DNA from: Flaccisagitta enflata
Lineage: Eukaryota; Chaetognatha; Sagittoidea; Aphragmophora
NCBI GenBank assembly: GCA_965153355.1
Contig: OZ231128.1
Location: 41,292,001-41,356,000 of the forward strand
Length of the DNA stretch: 64,000 nt
Direction of reading: 5' to 3'
The notes under the pieces were generated by a model. That model made no database searches. It had not been told where the DNA came from and worked only from the letters and a program-made list of their open reading frames with translations. Of this stretch, positions 10,414 through 24,754 are shown piece by piece; the stretch's first letter is position 1, and every line of letters begins with the position of its first letter. Made by a program: the position numbers and the translations under genes.

Positions 10414-10546
10414 CGACTCTACACCTTGCCGTGTTGGTCGGTCCCTCCGTCGGTCCCTCCGTCTTATTTTTGAATTCAGAGTGGTTTTCGCCCTACTGCT
10501 CCTGCCCAACCGTCTACGACTAGAATGCCGTGTATCCGGCCTTGTT
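10411..10546 (+). mobile_element. HINE-like element with its first hairpin arm replaced by CT repeats
   Basis: The element is recognisable from 'cgcgactctacaccttgccg' through 'ggtccctccgtcggtccctc' to GCCGTGTATCCGGCCTTGTT. The first arm of the left terminal hairpin is missing and a CT array abuts at that point. Confidence 0.65.
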
Positions 10547-11486
<940 letters not shown>

Positions 11487-11683
11487 CCTCATCCTCACCA
11501 TTTTCTCAGTTATCAAGGTTCTGTCAGAACTTTTGAGCTGTATATATCTCTTTCCGGTATCATAGATTGTCTTTTGAGCGCGGGATCACAATACGCTTAT
11601 ACGCTTACATCATGTATTTTCTCCACCAAAAAAAGCCTTCCCATAGAAACCAGAGAGTGTTGTCACTCTTTATCTCTATTTTG

Positions 11684-11930
11684 AACAAGACCGGATACAC
11701 GGCTACCGAACTCGCGTGCGGTTGGGCTGGGGCAATGATGAATAGGCTAACCCAAGTTATTGGGCAGGAGCAGTAATGCAAAAACCGATTGTAAATGCCG
11801 AAAAAGACAACGGTGATAAACCGACGGATCGACGGACCAACAGACCAACAGACCGACGGATCGACGAACCGACAGACCGACGAATCGACCGACCAACATA
11901 TCGGGTTATAGAGTCGCGTGCACGCGACTA
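11684..11930 (-). mobile_element. HINE-like element, TCGCGTGC subfamily, full copy
   Basis: It starts GAACAAGACCGGATACACGG, then CTCGCGTGCGGTTGGGC, a GACCGACGGATC-type array, and ends with the perfect hairpin AGTCGCGTGCACGCGACT. It is very similar to the 7490 copy, including 'tattgggcaggagcagtaat'. Confidence 0.75.
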
Positions 11931-12680
11931 GAAATCAGCTACATTTTTGGGAGAAACAGATATAAGAAAATGCTGCCATCCTCGAAGAATCTGCTTCTTT
12001 GCTTTTGCGCATCTTCCAATGCTCATGCAATACTTTGTGAGACATTTTTTTTGGGTCGCCTTATCATCTGATTTGCACAAGGGTGCATAGGCTATGAGTC
12101 CGTTGGTAAACTTTCTCCAAGCATTGGCAAGTAAAAATCTCATGGCAACCATGGTAATTAGAGAAAAAAGAGACAAGTGGAAAGAATCTGTTTAACAATG
12201 TATTTAGCCGATGGTGAAAATGAGAAGAAACGCGAAAAAGTGGAGAGAGAGAGAGAGAGACAGCCAGACAGAGACAGAGAGAAAGTGAGAAAATACAGGC
12301 TTATACTATACCATGGAGTCTCTGGTTAAATAACTGAGAATTGTCTCATGATCTTACTTGAACTTTTTGCGAATCATCTACCACTTTCTCTACTCCAACT
12401 CGTACTTAGGTGTAATTTTCTTCTTTCGTTTCCAAGTGAGTGATACTGATCCTCGTTTTAGTCCCATTTAATCATGATGCGCCATCGTGGAGTCAAGCAT
12501 CATCTCATATACGACTATAGTCACCTGCTAATGGTTCATGGTTAACGGCTAATGGCTAATAAGATGAATAGCTACTGCATCAGCCATCTGGCGCCTTTTA
12601 TGATAATAAGGCCATTTCAAGGCGTGCGTAACAGCTCGTTCTCCTTCCAGAATTAAGAACATAAGCTCTAATACTTTCTT
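11931..12680. other. Unannotated stretch with an 82-codon minus-strand frame
   Basis: A minus-strand open frame at 11928-12176 has several Lys and Cys residues but ends inside the hairpin element and has no recognisable domain. I treat it as chance. A short GA run lies at 12246-12262. Confidence 0.2.
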
Positions 12681-13146
12681 TCTTCAGTCGCATCCGGCGC
12701 GACTCTACGCGTCACTTGACTCTTCAGTCCGTCGCGTCGGTTGGTTGTTCTATCAGTCTGTTGGTTGGTTGTTAATAACTTTTTTTATGGTTCTGCTTTG
12801 AAATTTTGGCGGAATACTTCTGTTTGTAAGCTTTTAAGGGTAATAAAGTTAAATTCATTTCATTTTCATTTATTTTCATTCATTTCATTCATTTCATTCA
12901 TTTCATTCATTTCATTCATTTCATTCATTTCATTCATTTCATTCATTTCATTCATTTCATTCATTTCATTCATTTCATTCATTTCATTCATTTCATTCAT
13001 TTCATTCATTTCATTCATTTCATTCATTTCATTCATTTCATTCATCACTCACTTTTACCAAAAAATAAATTCAAGTATCTATTCATTTATAACTAAAAAA
13101 CTCTGGAATAACCACACTTACGCGACTTAGGTCAGTAGACCTTGGT
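12681..13146 (+). mobile_element. HINE-like element hosting a 9-bp minisatellite
   Basis: It starts at 'cttcAGTCGCATCCGG' followed by CGCGACTCTACGCG and a 'ccgtcgcgtcggttggttg' segment. It ends 'acttacgcgacttaggtc' ... 'gaccttggtt', which parallels 'gcacgcgacttataggtg' ... 'ggccttgttt' of the 27698 copy. The interior is filled by the (TCATTCATT)n array. Confidence 0.6.
12856..13046. repeat. (TCATTCATT)n 9-bp minisatellite
   Basis: About 20 almost perfect 9-bp units. Because the unit is three codons long, frames read as Phe-Ile-Ser or Asn-Glu-Met repeats. These are not genes. Confidence 0.95.
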
Positions 13147-13189
13147 TTTCTTCACTCAACTTATTCCGCGCTATTTCCTAAACCTATTT

Positions 13190-13322
13190 TTTTTCTTTTT
13201 TGAGGTGATTTTACGCTTAGTCCTTTCCTTTCTTTCCATACTTTTTTTTTCCTAATTCTTTCTTTTTCTTTTCTTTTTCTCTTTTTTCTTTTTTCTTTCT
13301 TTCTCTCTCTCTTTCTTTGTCT

Positions 13323-13370
<48 letters not shown>

Positions 13371-13470
13371 TTTTTCTTTCTTTCTTTCATTCATTCATTC
13401 ATTCATTCATTCATTCATTCATTCATTTATTCTTTCTTTCTTTCTTGCTATCTTTCTTGCTATCTTTCTT
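13190..13470. repeat. Pyrimidine tract with (CTTT)n and (ATTC)n arrays
   Basis: A long T/C-rich strand contains (CTTT)n at 13328-13388, (ATTC)n at 13388-13426 and more CTTT after it. Confidence 0.9.
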
Positions 13471-13674
13471 TCTTTCATACATCCGCACATTCCCCGTTTC
13501 TTCCTATAATAATTCTTCCCTGTCTGTTTGGTTGCTTACGCTTACTTTGCTGGCCGCCCTCCATAAAGGGCCTTTTTTTCTGTCTCAGTCTTCTTTTCTT
13601 TTTGTCTTCGGCCTGAGATGATTAAGAGCTATTCAACTGGAATGGTGCCAATTGAAGCTTGGCCGGAAAATGGT

Positions 13675-13678
<4 letters not shown>

Positions 13679-13772
<94 letters not shown>

Positions 13773-13778
13773 AGAGAA

Positions 13779-13808
<30 letters not shown>
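13679..13808. repeat. (GA)n microsatellite
   Basis: GA dinucleotides, with a short GAAAGA variation near 13765-13787. Confidence 0.95.
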
Positions 13809-13810
<2 letters not shown>

Positions 13811-14250
13811 CTAAAAAGTTTAGAATAAGAGAGACAAGGCGTGTCAGAGATTGAGATCGAATCTAAGCTACAAGGGGAGAAAGGAAACGACACAAGGGAC
13901 ACTCTAATCTCAGGGGTTGAAGGAGAAGGACTAAAGATGAGTGGGTGAGGCGGAGAGGGTTGAAAACGGTTTTGGGTGAAGTTCACTAAAAGTAGCATCA
14001 ACTTTGGAAAGGTGCTGCTCCTAAACAAAGGGAGTTCCAGAATCAGTTGGTACTATCTCAAAGATTTAATACAAAATGGGACAAATCCGGAATCCACAGC
14101 TTAATCTGTTCATAGGCAGTAATTGTCCTAAGTTGATGTTACTCTCAGCAATGGTCGCGTTTCTTTTAGCCAAGGTAGTAGCTTCATTTACGACCTGGTC
14201 ATTTCCATGATTATTTACGAAGGTTTCTGATTATTTTATTGTGCCTATCT
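13809..14250. other. Unannotated stretch
   Basis: No gene, repeat or motif recognised. Confidence 0.3.
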
Positions 14251-14355
14251 TTTTAGGTGCGCAAACGCAACTCTATATCTGGTCATGTTCGTCCGTCGGT
14301 TGGTCTGTCGTTCGCGCAAACGTATGACGACCCATCCGGCGCACCTACATGGCCA
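14251..14355 (+). mobile_element. HINE-like element, GTGCGC subfamily, short copy
   Basis: It starts TTTTAGGTGCGCAAACGC followed by 'aactctatatctgg', then 'cgtccgtcggttggtctgtc', and ends with the inverse motif GGCGCACCT and 'acatggcc'. At about 105 bp it is among the shortest copies. Confidence 0.65.
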
Positions 14356-14761
14356 TATTTAAGGCAAGATGAACGACTTCAAACACCGTCGACTACTTCA
14401 TTGGCTGAAATTATCATTTTTGGGGGGGGGGAGCTGAAATGACGGCGCTTTCGAGCTTTCCAGCACACATGTCACAATGCAGTGTACAGTGTCTGTATCT
14501 CCCTCAGGACAACTGCACCATCCTCGCAGTATCTTAAACAAACTGTTCCACCTTCTTAGTCTCTTACACAACCGTCAACTTTTCAATCTTCGTAGATTTC
14601 CAACGGCGCTCTTCTCTGCCACGACCACCATTTGTATGAAATTGAAATGTCGATCAAGAAAAAAAATATGACATTTCAATAATCGAGCTTTCAGAGGAAA
14701 AACAAACCCTTTCCATGGGATAAATCTTTATAGAACTCCTTGATTTGTATTTTTTTGTCAT

Positions 14762-14764
<3 letters not shown>

Positions 14765-14857
<93 letters not shown>
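14765..14857. repeat. (GT)n microsatellite
   Basis: Pure GT dinucleotide array. A short CT/CA run follows at 14955-14987. Confidence 0.95.
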
Positions 14858-14859
<2 letters not shown>

Positions 14860-14946
14860 ATCACTTATACTACGCAACCATAACGGTCAGTACTCATTTT
14901 TTCCTCCAAATTGCACTCCATCATTTCAAATTTCATTTTCTATCTT

Positions 14947-14987
<41 letters not shown>

Positions 14988-15109
14988 TTGTAGAAAGGCG
15001 ACTTAATACCTAGCAAGTAAGGATGGATGGGTGAGTTTGATTTGGCGTAGGGAAATTTCAATCCGTCCAGATGACTTTTGACATCGGCGAACAAAGTTGA
15101 GTCGTTGGT

Positions 15110-15224
15110 AAGACCAGATAGATCTGTGATTTAAGACACATATCCGGTAATTCAGACCAGATAGATCTGTGATTTAAGACGTTTATCCGGTAATTCAGAC
15201 CAGATTGATCTGTGATTTAAGATA
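15110..15224. repeat. 43-bp tandem repeat interrupted by a transposon
   Basis: Three units of 'gaccagatagatctgtgatt' + 'taagac' + 'tatccggtaattca'. The third unit is cut after 'gatttaaga'. Its missing continuation, 'tttatcccgtaattc', appears at 17526, after the 2.3-kb element. Confidence 0.8.
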
Positions 15225-15305
15225 CAGTAGATGTCGTCTATACTTGGAAATACGGGGGCCCTCATATCCTAGTTACCATTTGTACAAATGAAATGAAACT
15301 GAGTG

Positions 15306-15645
15306 TGTATAATGCTTATGTCCTATAGGGTTGACAATGGGGTATGGCAGCTCTGTTAATAAAAAATTCTTTTGAATTTACTAAATCAAATTCGCTTGGT
15401 TGAATCAGATGCAGGAATTGGTCTAGTGGTTAACTCACTTGACTTCAGATTTATCTTGATCAGTTTATTTTGTCAAAGGTTCCAGGTTCGAATCCCAGAC
15501 TGGTTTTGCTTTTAAAGCAAATGGATGACGCTGAAATTCTGCAAAAAAAGTGATTGATCCTAATATTTTATACTTAAAGTTTTTTTTCTAGGGTAGGCCG
15601 TAGGGGGATGCGATACCCCATCGTCAACCCCTTAGGGTTTATACA
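15306..15645. mobile_element. Fold-back segment around a tRNA-like sequence
   Basis: 'gggttgacaatggggtatgg' near 15328 is matched in inverse by 'ataccccatcgtcaacccc' near 15613-15631. The outer 'tgtataa' is also inverted. A third, partial copy ('acaatggggttgacc') is at 15905. Confidence 0.55.
15412..15506 (+). tRNA. tRNA-like sequence (SINE head or pseudogene)
   Basis: An A box (TGGTCTAGTGGTTAACTCAC) and a perfect B box (GGTTCGAATCC) are in the right order. Between them TTGAC and GTCAA can pair as an anticodon stem around a loop beginning TTCAGA, which would mean CAG plus a ~21-nt insertion. The acceptor arms do not pair, and two of five T-stem pairs are mismatched. It is unlikely to be a working tRNA. 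A tRNA-derived SINE head or a pseudo-tRNA is more probable. Confidence 0.4.
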
Positions 15646-16286
15646 TTATATCAGCAAAATATCAGTCCCCTCACTATACTGATGCTCAGGTTCATCCCAG
15701 AAAACGAGTTCCAGGAGAAAATGAGTCTTACACGAACGTGCTAGCCAAAAAACGTTGATACGCAGACTTCGAGATAAAGAATCTCGGCCAGATTAAAAAA
15801 GTTATTTTTTGTGAGAACAAACCGCTGGGGTTACATGGATATAACAATATCCACCGTGAAGTTTGGACAACAAAAAAGATTTTCAGAACTTCAGTTGTCA
15901 GTGGACAATGGGGTTGACCGTCAAGTAGCGTGATTTCGCGAAACTATGAGAATTTTTTTTGGTTTTATGCGATTACGGCCAAAGTAATTACATGATCGCC
16001 GTACAACTTACCCAGGATTTGTCCAAGGGTTGGATGGTTGTTCATGCAAAATTTCAGAAAATGTCGTAAAATATTTTCATAGCTACGCTGTTTTGAAACT
16101 TTTAGGTAGGTAGGCTGGTTTGGGTGGTTGTATTTACTTAAATTTCTTGAAACTTCACACATCAGTAGACAAGGTCATATGATGTTACCATAAAAAAATT
16201 CAAGTCAATCGGTCAATTTGTTCATGAGATATAAGCTTTCAAAGTTTGGGTAAAAAAAGTCACGACAGATTCCGCCACTTATAAAA

Positions 16287-16425
16287 AACAAGGCCGGATA
16301 CACGGCGACCAGTTGCGGACGGGTGGTCAGAGGCGGAAATGCGCGTTTTCCCACTTTTCGACTCCTGCGTTGCGGACCGACGGAGAGACGGACAAAGCCA
16401 AAGAGTTGCATGTCCGCAACTAAAA
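16287..16425 (-). mobile_element. HINE-like element, TTGCGGAC subfamily
   Basis: It starts AACAAGGCCGGATACACGGC, then AGTTGCGGACGGGTGG, 'cccacttttcgactcctg', a short GGAC array, and ends with the hairpin AGTTGCATGTCCGCAACT followed by AAAA. Confidence 0.75.
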
Positions 16426-16458
16426 ATCACGAATATGTTTCATTCTAAGACTCAGCGT

Positions 16459-17056
16459 AACTATGGCAAAGAAAAAAAGCGAACACTTTATTTTGCTAGT
16501 TTCTGCTTAACTATGGGCCTGAACCATAGAAAATCCATGACCGTTTTAAAGCTCTGCAAAAAATCTTCCAAACGCGACGTTGCTGGTCATTGTAGCTTTA
16601 TTCGTTTAGAAATGGCAATGGTTTGAAGAAAAAAATCGCTGATTGAAAAAAGTGCTTATTTCAATTCTTTTTCAATGACGAATTTTAGTCTTTCTGTTTT
16701 TGTCCATTATGCAGCTCAGGATTATCGTAGCTACTCGTTATCCATGAGCAAATTAAAGAGCTTCAAATTTTCTTTAAAATGGCGCCAAGAACGAATTAAT
16801 AACTCAATGCGTTCAATTTTTATGTTAGGATAAAGATAACCCATGAAAATGGTGTAATGAATTTCCAAATTCTTGACCACCTGTCTTCATTCTTATGCCA
16901 TTTCTAAACGGACAGAGCTAGAACATCCAGCAAGGTCTCACTTGAAAGATCTTTCGCAGATCTTTAAAATGGTCATGGATTTTGCTATGTTTTTCTCATT
17001 ACTTGGATGTGAAACATTGACAAACAAGTTGTTCGCTTTTTTTTTTTGCCATAGTT
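16459..17056. mobile_element. Fold-back MITE, AACCATGGC-A(n) family, copy 2
   Basis: The left end is AACTATGGCAAAGAAAAAAA and the right end is its near-complement, finishing 'ttttttgccatagtt'. The inverted arms share 'atttctaaacg' and 'aaatccatgaccgttttaaa'. It has the same design as 504-1208. Confidence 0.7.
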
Positions 17057-17641
17057 ATTTCACCCTTGAGCGATCATGAAATCATAAATAGTACTTCTTC
17101 TTTTGATCATTACGTCTAAACTACAAGGAATATCAAGAAAATAAAACAAACAGAGAAAAGCTTAAATGCTAGGCTTTCTAATGATGTAAAATTTAATAGT
17201 AATATTTTAAAAAAATAGCAACGCGATAACTATCTTCGGACCGGCCACCATAAAAAGTTGAATGGGAAAATTCCTCAAGACTGGCGAAGATGAGCGAGGG
17301 TTTAAATGTATCATGGTAATTGATCTTCAAGTTTGTGAAAAAAAGTAATCGGAACACGGTATTTATAAGAATGAGTCTGATAAGAACATGGTATGTGTCA
17401 AAACGAGTCTAACTGGAATAAGTTTGTTTTCCTAATGGCAACCGGGAAGGGAGACCCGAAACGGAAGTCAAAGTCCCCCTTGATGAGCTCCCCCGTATTT
17501 CCAAGTCTAGACGACATCTACTGTATTTATCCCGTAATTCTTATCTCTTGTAATTCCATTTGAAATTTAAAAAAGAAATCACCCATAATGAGTCAATTCA
17601 CGTTTACAGAACCCAAACCCAATTCAAAACTGACATTTTTT

Positions 17642-17918
17642 CAAACAAGGTCATTAGACCTAAGTCGCGTGCGTCGGCACTTTCAAAAAAAGGCAGGCAG
17701 ACAGACAGACAAACATTTTTTTTTTCAAGAAGACATTTGAAATGGCTGTCTACTCCTCACAGTTCCTCCTCTACCATTCAGAAACATGAAAGACACTTTA
17801 AAAAGCCTTGAAAACAGTTTTGTGACGGACCGACCGACCAACCGACCGACTGAGGGATCGACCGACCGAGGAACCGACCGAAAGGTGGCTTATAGAGTCG
17901 CGTAGCACGCGACTAAAA
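17642..17918 (-). mobile_element. HINE-like element, TCGCGTGC subfamily
   Basis: It starts 'caaacaaggtcattagacct' with AGTCGCGTGCGTCGG, has an internal GACCGACC array at about 17827-17880, and ends with the hairpin AGTCGCGTAGCACGCGACT then poly(A). Its internal segment differs from the other copies. Confidence 0.65.
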
Positions 17919-18172
17919 AACAAAACAAATCATCTCATTAATATTCCTTTAAGATTACTTACTGATCCAATATTCAAATATTCACTTTTTTTCGAAAAAA
18001 GTAGTCAATGCCGATGTTACGGCTTTTTGCACCGTCCTAAAACTTCGTAACAGCTGGCTCAACCGTTTCAAAATGACTAAGGTAAAAACTCTCAAATCTG
18101 TGATAACAAATTGATTTGTCCGTTTTTTCCCATTTCCCTGTCCTCGCTCTCCCCTTACACCCGTCTGAGGCG

Positions 18173-18352
18173 TCATTTTTCATCGGCACCTTGATTATTG
18201 TTGTAGTTATCGCCAGAAAGTGAAAGTTGTTGTGATGCGAGTAGAAATTTAATTAAAGCATCAACGACTTCTTTCGACGAGTAACTCGAAGACGACGACG
18301 ATGACAACGACGAGGAAGACGAAGACGACGACGACGACGCTGCGGACGACAT
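18173..18352 (-). CDS. Candidate first exon: Ser-rich N-terminus (hypothetical)
   Basis: On the minus strand an ATG at 18352 opens 59 codons. A serine-rich head (about 20 Ser in the first 26 residues, interrupted by Ala, Leu and Tyr) is followed by a more ordinary segment, SSKEVVDALIKFLLASQQLS, and an Asn-rich tail. A possible donor, TCAAG|GTGCCG, lies just before the in-frame stop, so this could be the first coding exon of a gene running toward lower coordinates. The TCG/TCT run could equally be a decayed GAC repeat read by chance. I found no second exon and recognise no family. Confidence 0.25.
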   Translation of the reverse strand: MSSAASSSSSSSSSSLSSSSSSSYSSKEVVDALIKFLLASQQLSLSGDNYNNNQGADEK

Positions 18353-20150
18353 TTTGTCGTGTTTTTTATTTATTTTATCGTTATCGTTTGTTTACTTTTT
18401 TGTTATTGTTTTTATTAGTTTTATTGCTTGTTGCGCGTTGAAAATGGGTTCCTTTATGCGAATTCGTTGCAAAGTTATTGCCACGTCTCACTTGTCCTAT
18501 TCCTATCTGATTGTGTTTTTCATCCTTTGAAGTCAAGCAGTCGGTCAACATTCTGGCTTGGTTGTTTTTTTAGGGATTTGCAATCATCATGGTTGATTGT
18601 TAAAAAAGTTACTCTTCGTATAAAGCTGCTTGGCAAAATTGTCGATCAAACATTGCAATGATAACTATTTCCGTTTAAATTATACTAATGCCATAAATGC
18701 CTAATATGTCCATGCGTATACTGACTGTAAGACATGGTTCTATCTTTTCATTTCCGGTTCTTCGACCTCCATAGCCATTAGCCATTGGACAGCTTGTTGC
18801 TTGTGTAAACAACAACTCACATCTATGGGTTTTTGCTTAAGCATTTTTCAAAGAAATGACGTTACAGATATCAATTTCATGTTTCTTGCTTCTTTTTGTT
18901 TGCTGTGTGTGAGTGTCCTTTACACCATCGTTCTTTCTGTAAGAGGGTGGAAAAGAAAAGGAGATTACGATATAGTGTTGGTGCAAAGTCTGCACTAGAG
19001 AGCATCTCAAGAGACAACATTTTATGTTTTAGTGAAACTTCATGTATCAGTGACCACAAAACTTTTATGAAAATGTCCTTTTTTTATGCTTCCATTGCAG
19101 TACATTATGGCAGGTGCAACCGTAATGTTGGTTACTGTTTTGTGCCTTAATCTGGAGATCCCAAACAGAGAAAGAGGAGTTATCTAAGTTAATCTAACTT
19201 TGTTGCTATCATGAGAGAAGGTATGAAATTCTTTGCAAAGTTATGATCTCGAGGATATTCCGAAATTTTCCTACTGTAGATATTGACCTCAGATCCTAAA
19301 TCTGCGTCCTTGTGAATTTTCCTATTTCTCTTTTATATGCGGCCGGTCCGAAGGGAGTATAGGCATGGGCCCTAGCTTGAACTAATCTGCTTGAATTTGG
19401 TCCTGAAAGATACCTTGGCGTATGCACATAACTCTGTTCATCTCATTGACCAAAATTTTGAACTTCTTAGGGGCCCCTAGGGGCCCCCAAAAAAGCCCTT
19501 AATGAGGATATTTTTTTGAAAAAAAAAGTGGGGTGCAATCGATAGGAAATTGCTTGATTCGCCTAGATCCAAAATCTTGTAATTTCACTTTTTTAAAAAA
19601 AACTTAGAAAATTTTTGTGTCGGCCATATTCTAAAAGAAAGTTTAAAGATTCTCCTGGAATTTTTTCAGCTTGATATGGTTCAAACAAATGTTCATAACT
19701 TCTAAAGTATTTGAGCCAGAACCTTGAAATTTGAAACGTGCAATACTGAAAGCATTGAGCAGGTCCATGCAAAAGATTGAGCTACTGACTGACCTAGGAA
19801 AATTTTTTGTGTCTAAGTCTACCTACTGAATGAGAAGTCTTTAATTTCCCCCAGGATCCCCTAAGAAATGTTTAAAGAGTTTCCCAGGTAAAGGAAGGGT
19901 TTTTTCTTCTTCTTAATATAGCTTGGCTAAAGTGGGTAAAGATTAGAAATAAACACTTGTCAAGTGGGATGATGTCGAGTAAGAGAGGCTCATGAACAGT
20001 GAGGTTTGCTCGAGAAAATGCGGTGTCAGATGAACCGATGGACAATCAGACGGGCGGACATACAGTATGAATAAGAGGAAAAAAGTGGGCAAAGGAGGAG
20101 AATCAGAAAAAAAAGACTGAAAGAAAAAAATAAGCAATACAAGGGAGGAA
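18353..20150. other. Unannotated 1.8-kb stretch
   Basis: No supported gene. A GC palindrome (AGGGGCCCCTAGGGGCCCC) is at about 19469-19487, and the surrounding 19380-19880 resembles a decayed interspersed repeat with no coding frame. Confidence 0.35.
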
Positions 20151-20151
20151 A

Positions 20152-20206
20152 AGAATGAAGAAAGAAAGAACGAAAGAAAGAAAGAAAGAAAGACAGACAG
20201 ACAGAC

Positions 20207-20253
<47 letters not shown>

Positions 20254-20278
20254 GAGAAAGAGAGAAAGAGAGAAAGAG

Positions 20279-20341
<63 letters not shown>

Positions 20342-20345
20342 AAAA

Positions 20346-20425
<80 letters not shown>

Positions 20426-20440
20426 AAAGAAAGAACAAAA
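20152..20440. repeat. (GAAA)n tract, ~285 bp
   Basis: Almost pure GAAA tetranucleotides on the plus strand, with a GACA patch at 20191-20208 and GAGA variants near 20250-20280. The opposite strand reads as Phe-Leu-Ser runs, which are not coding. Confidence 0.95.
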
Positions 20441-20659
20441 CACAAGCATAACCAGGAATAAATCGGGACACACCAACAACATGAAAAGATAGAGAGAGAA
20501 AAAAAGGATCACAGTCGATGAAATCTGAGACGAATAAGAAGCAAATCTTTTTTTCTTTTTTGCGTAATGGCGTCTCAAATGACGCTGAGTCTGCCACGAA
20601 AGCCAGGAAGAGACGAGGACAGGAAAGAGAATCCGATTGAGATATCGAGTCCATGGGAG

Positions 20660-21125
<466 letters not shown>

Positions 21126-21221
21126 AGACAGCACGATCTATTACCGACAATCCCAGGTGGGAATTGAGTGTGATGGAGGAGAAGATCTACTTCATAATCT
21201 GCCAGTTAGAAATGGGACGAA

Positions 21222-21290
21222 ACAAAGGGAGGGGGGGTACGGAAAGGGGAGGGGGGGTACGGAAGGGGGGGGGGGTGTGGAAAAGGATGG
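21222..21290 (+). repeat. G-rich tract with G-quadruplex potential
   Basis: Successive G runs (GGGAGGGGGGG, GGGGAGGGGGGG, GGGGGGGGGGG) separated by 'tacggaa'. The spacing allows four-stranded G structures on the plus strand. Confidence 0.6.
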
Positions 21291-23167
<1,877 letters not shown>

Positions 23168-23565
23168 AGGAAGACAGACGAACAAAGAGTGGGATGAAAA
23201 CAGAAATAAGTAGACGGAAAAAGAGAGAGCGAGATTCGTAGAGGCTGAGGGCAAATTAATCCTGAAAGGAGAAATGGGTCGGGGAATAAGAGGGAAGGGA
23301 AGCACATAGCCAGGCTGCCTAGGCAATAGGAGGAAACGGAAGGCAGAGTCAGGCACAAGGAGGAAAGGGAAGGCAGAGTCAGGCAAAAAGGAGGAAACGG
23401 AAGGCAGAGTCAGGCGGAAAGAAGACAAGGCAAGTAAAAGGATGGGCAAGAGGTAAATATGGTCAAAATGAAGTACATTAGGACCCCACCTCATCGGTCC
23501 CTTTGGGACTAAAGATTTTTCATGTTTATCTCAGGTTCACTTTTAAAGACAGATGAAATCACATT
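23168..23565. repeat. Short tandem 'ggaggaaa...aaggcagagtcaggc' units
   Basis: At about 23325-23425 three ~33-bp units of 'gaggaaacggaaggcagagt' + 'caggc' follow one another. No gene is seen. Confidence 0.5.
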
Positions 23566-23735
23566 AAACAAGGCCGGATACACGGCTACCCCAGTCGCGT
23601 GCGGGTGGGCAGGGGCCATAATTGACGTCAGTGGAACATTTGGGCAGGAGCAATAAGGCCAAAAACCCCATTAACGCCGAAAAAGTAAAGTGTGACCGAC
23701 GGACAGACCGACGGACGGACCGACGGACTGTTGAC
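23566..23735 (-). mobile_element. HINE-like element, TCGCGTGC subfamily, truncated
   Basis: It starts AACAAGGCCGGATACACGGC, then AGTCGCGTGCGGGTGGGCAG, 'tttgggcaggagcaataagg' and a GACCGACGGAC array. The terminal hairpin is missing. 'attgcggggttccactgtaa' at 23774 is the end of a TACAGT-type element. Confidence 0.65.
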
Positions 23736-24754
23736 CTTTATTGATGGGGAACCTTTAAAAGCGGGACTGTTATTGCGGGGTTCCACTGTAATCAAATGCT
23801 GGGGAAGGTTACATTTGAAACAAAGCAGTGGGACATGGCGGATGGTTTAGGCGAACATTAAAAGGCAAAGCGAGGCGAAAAAGGGGCTGATTGAAACAGG
23901 CACATTATCACTAGTAGGTGAGGTTACATAAAATGAAGGCACACAAACAGAAGTCGACATTGGCTGGTAAGGAAGGCAAGGAAATTTAATCCATACGGAA
24001 GGGATGCAACAAGAGTTGAATGGTGGCACAGTTATATCCCGAAAAATGCAAAAGAGGGAAAGGGGAGGTAAAGTATGGCAGAAAAAAAATGTATGCGGGA
24101 AGAAGTTACAGAAAAAAAGAGAACAAGGACGCACAAGGAAAAAAAAAATTTTAAGGGGCTAGAAGGAGAAAATGCGATGGCAAGAAAAAAAATCCCTCAT
24201 GAAGCATTTGACTGAAGATGATATCATGAGAAAAACCTTTTTGCTCTTACTTTCTCCCTTTCTCTTTCTCTTTCTCTTTTCCTCTAATCCCTCCTCTCTG
24301 AGGAAGGGAAATGTATATATGCGGAAAAGAGAGAGGAGGGACCAATGCACTGTTGGCGGATTTTATCATTTTGGGAGCATGATCGAAAAATGGAACTGAC
24401 ATGATAATTTACATATTGATGCTAATGCATTGAATAAATATTTCATGGCTATCATGTATCATTTACAACCTCTAGGGTATACACTCATTGTCAAATCTAA
24501 GAACTGGTGGTGTATAATTTTAATTGTACAACTTTAATTGTTTTCATGCTTTGCTCAGCACCTAATATCCATGAAGAAAAACCATGCATAGTGATTAGAC
24601 AAGTCACATATTCCATATTGTATCAGTAATGGCTGCTATCGCTGTGCCTAATCATGAGTGATTGAATGATTGAAAATGAGCTAAAACATCTTATGATCAA
24701 AGTATGCTCAAATATGCATCAATATACTTTTAAATTGTCATAACTTGGAATAAG
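23736..24754. other. Unannotated 1-kb stretch
   Basis: Apart from the TACAGT-type end at 23774-23792, no feature is supported. 24250-24290 has a short CTTTCT run. Confidence 0.3.

Larger units (their letters stand above)
15225..17523. mobile_element. 2.3-kb TA-flanked inverted-repeat element
   Basis: The left end reads CAGTAGATGTCGTCTATAC then 'ttggaaatacggggg'. The right end is the complement with one mismatch in about 35 bases. TA stands on both sides (15223-15224 and 17524-17525), as for Tc1/mariner/pogo-type transposons. No transposase frame is visible. The interior has been invaded by a fold-back segment with a tRNA-like sequence (15306-15645), a HINE-like element (16287-16425) and a MITE (16459-17056). 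It is therefore a non-autonomous composite. Confidence 0.75.

Noticed and set aside
19943-20578. A 211-codon minus-strand hydrophobic Phe-Leu frame that looks like a membrane protein
   Set aside because: The hydrophobicity comes from (TTTC)n. The ends show no membrane-protein family features.
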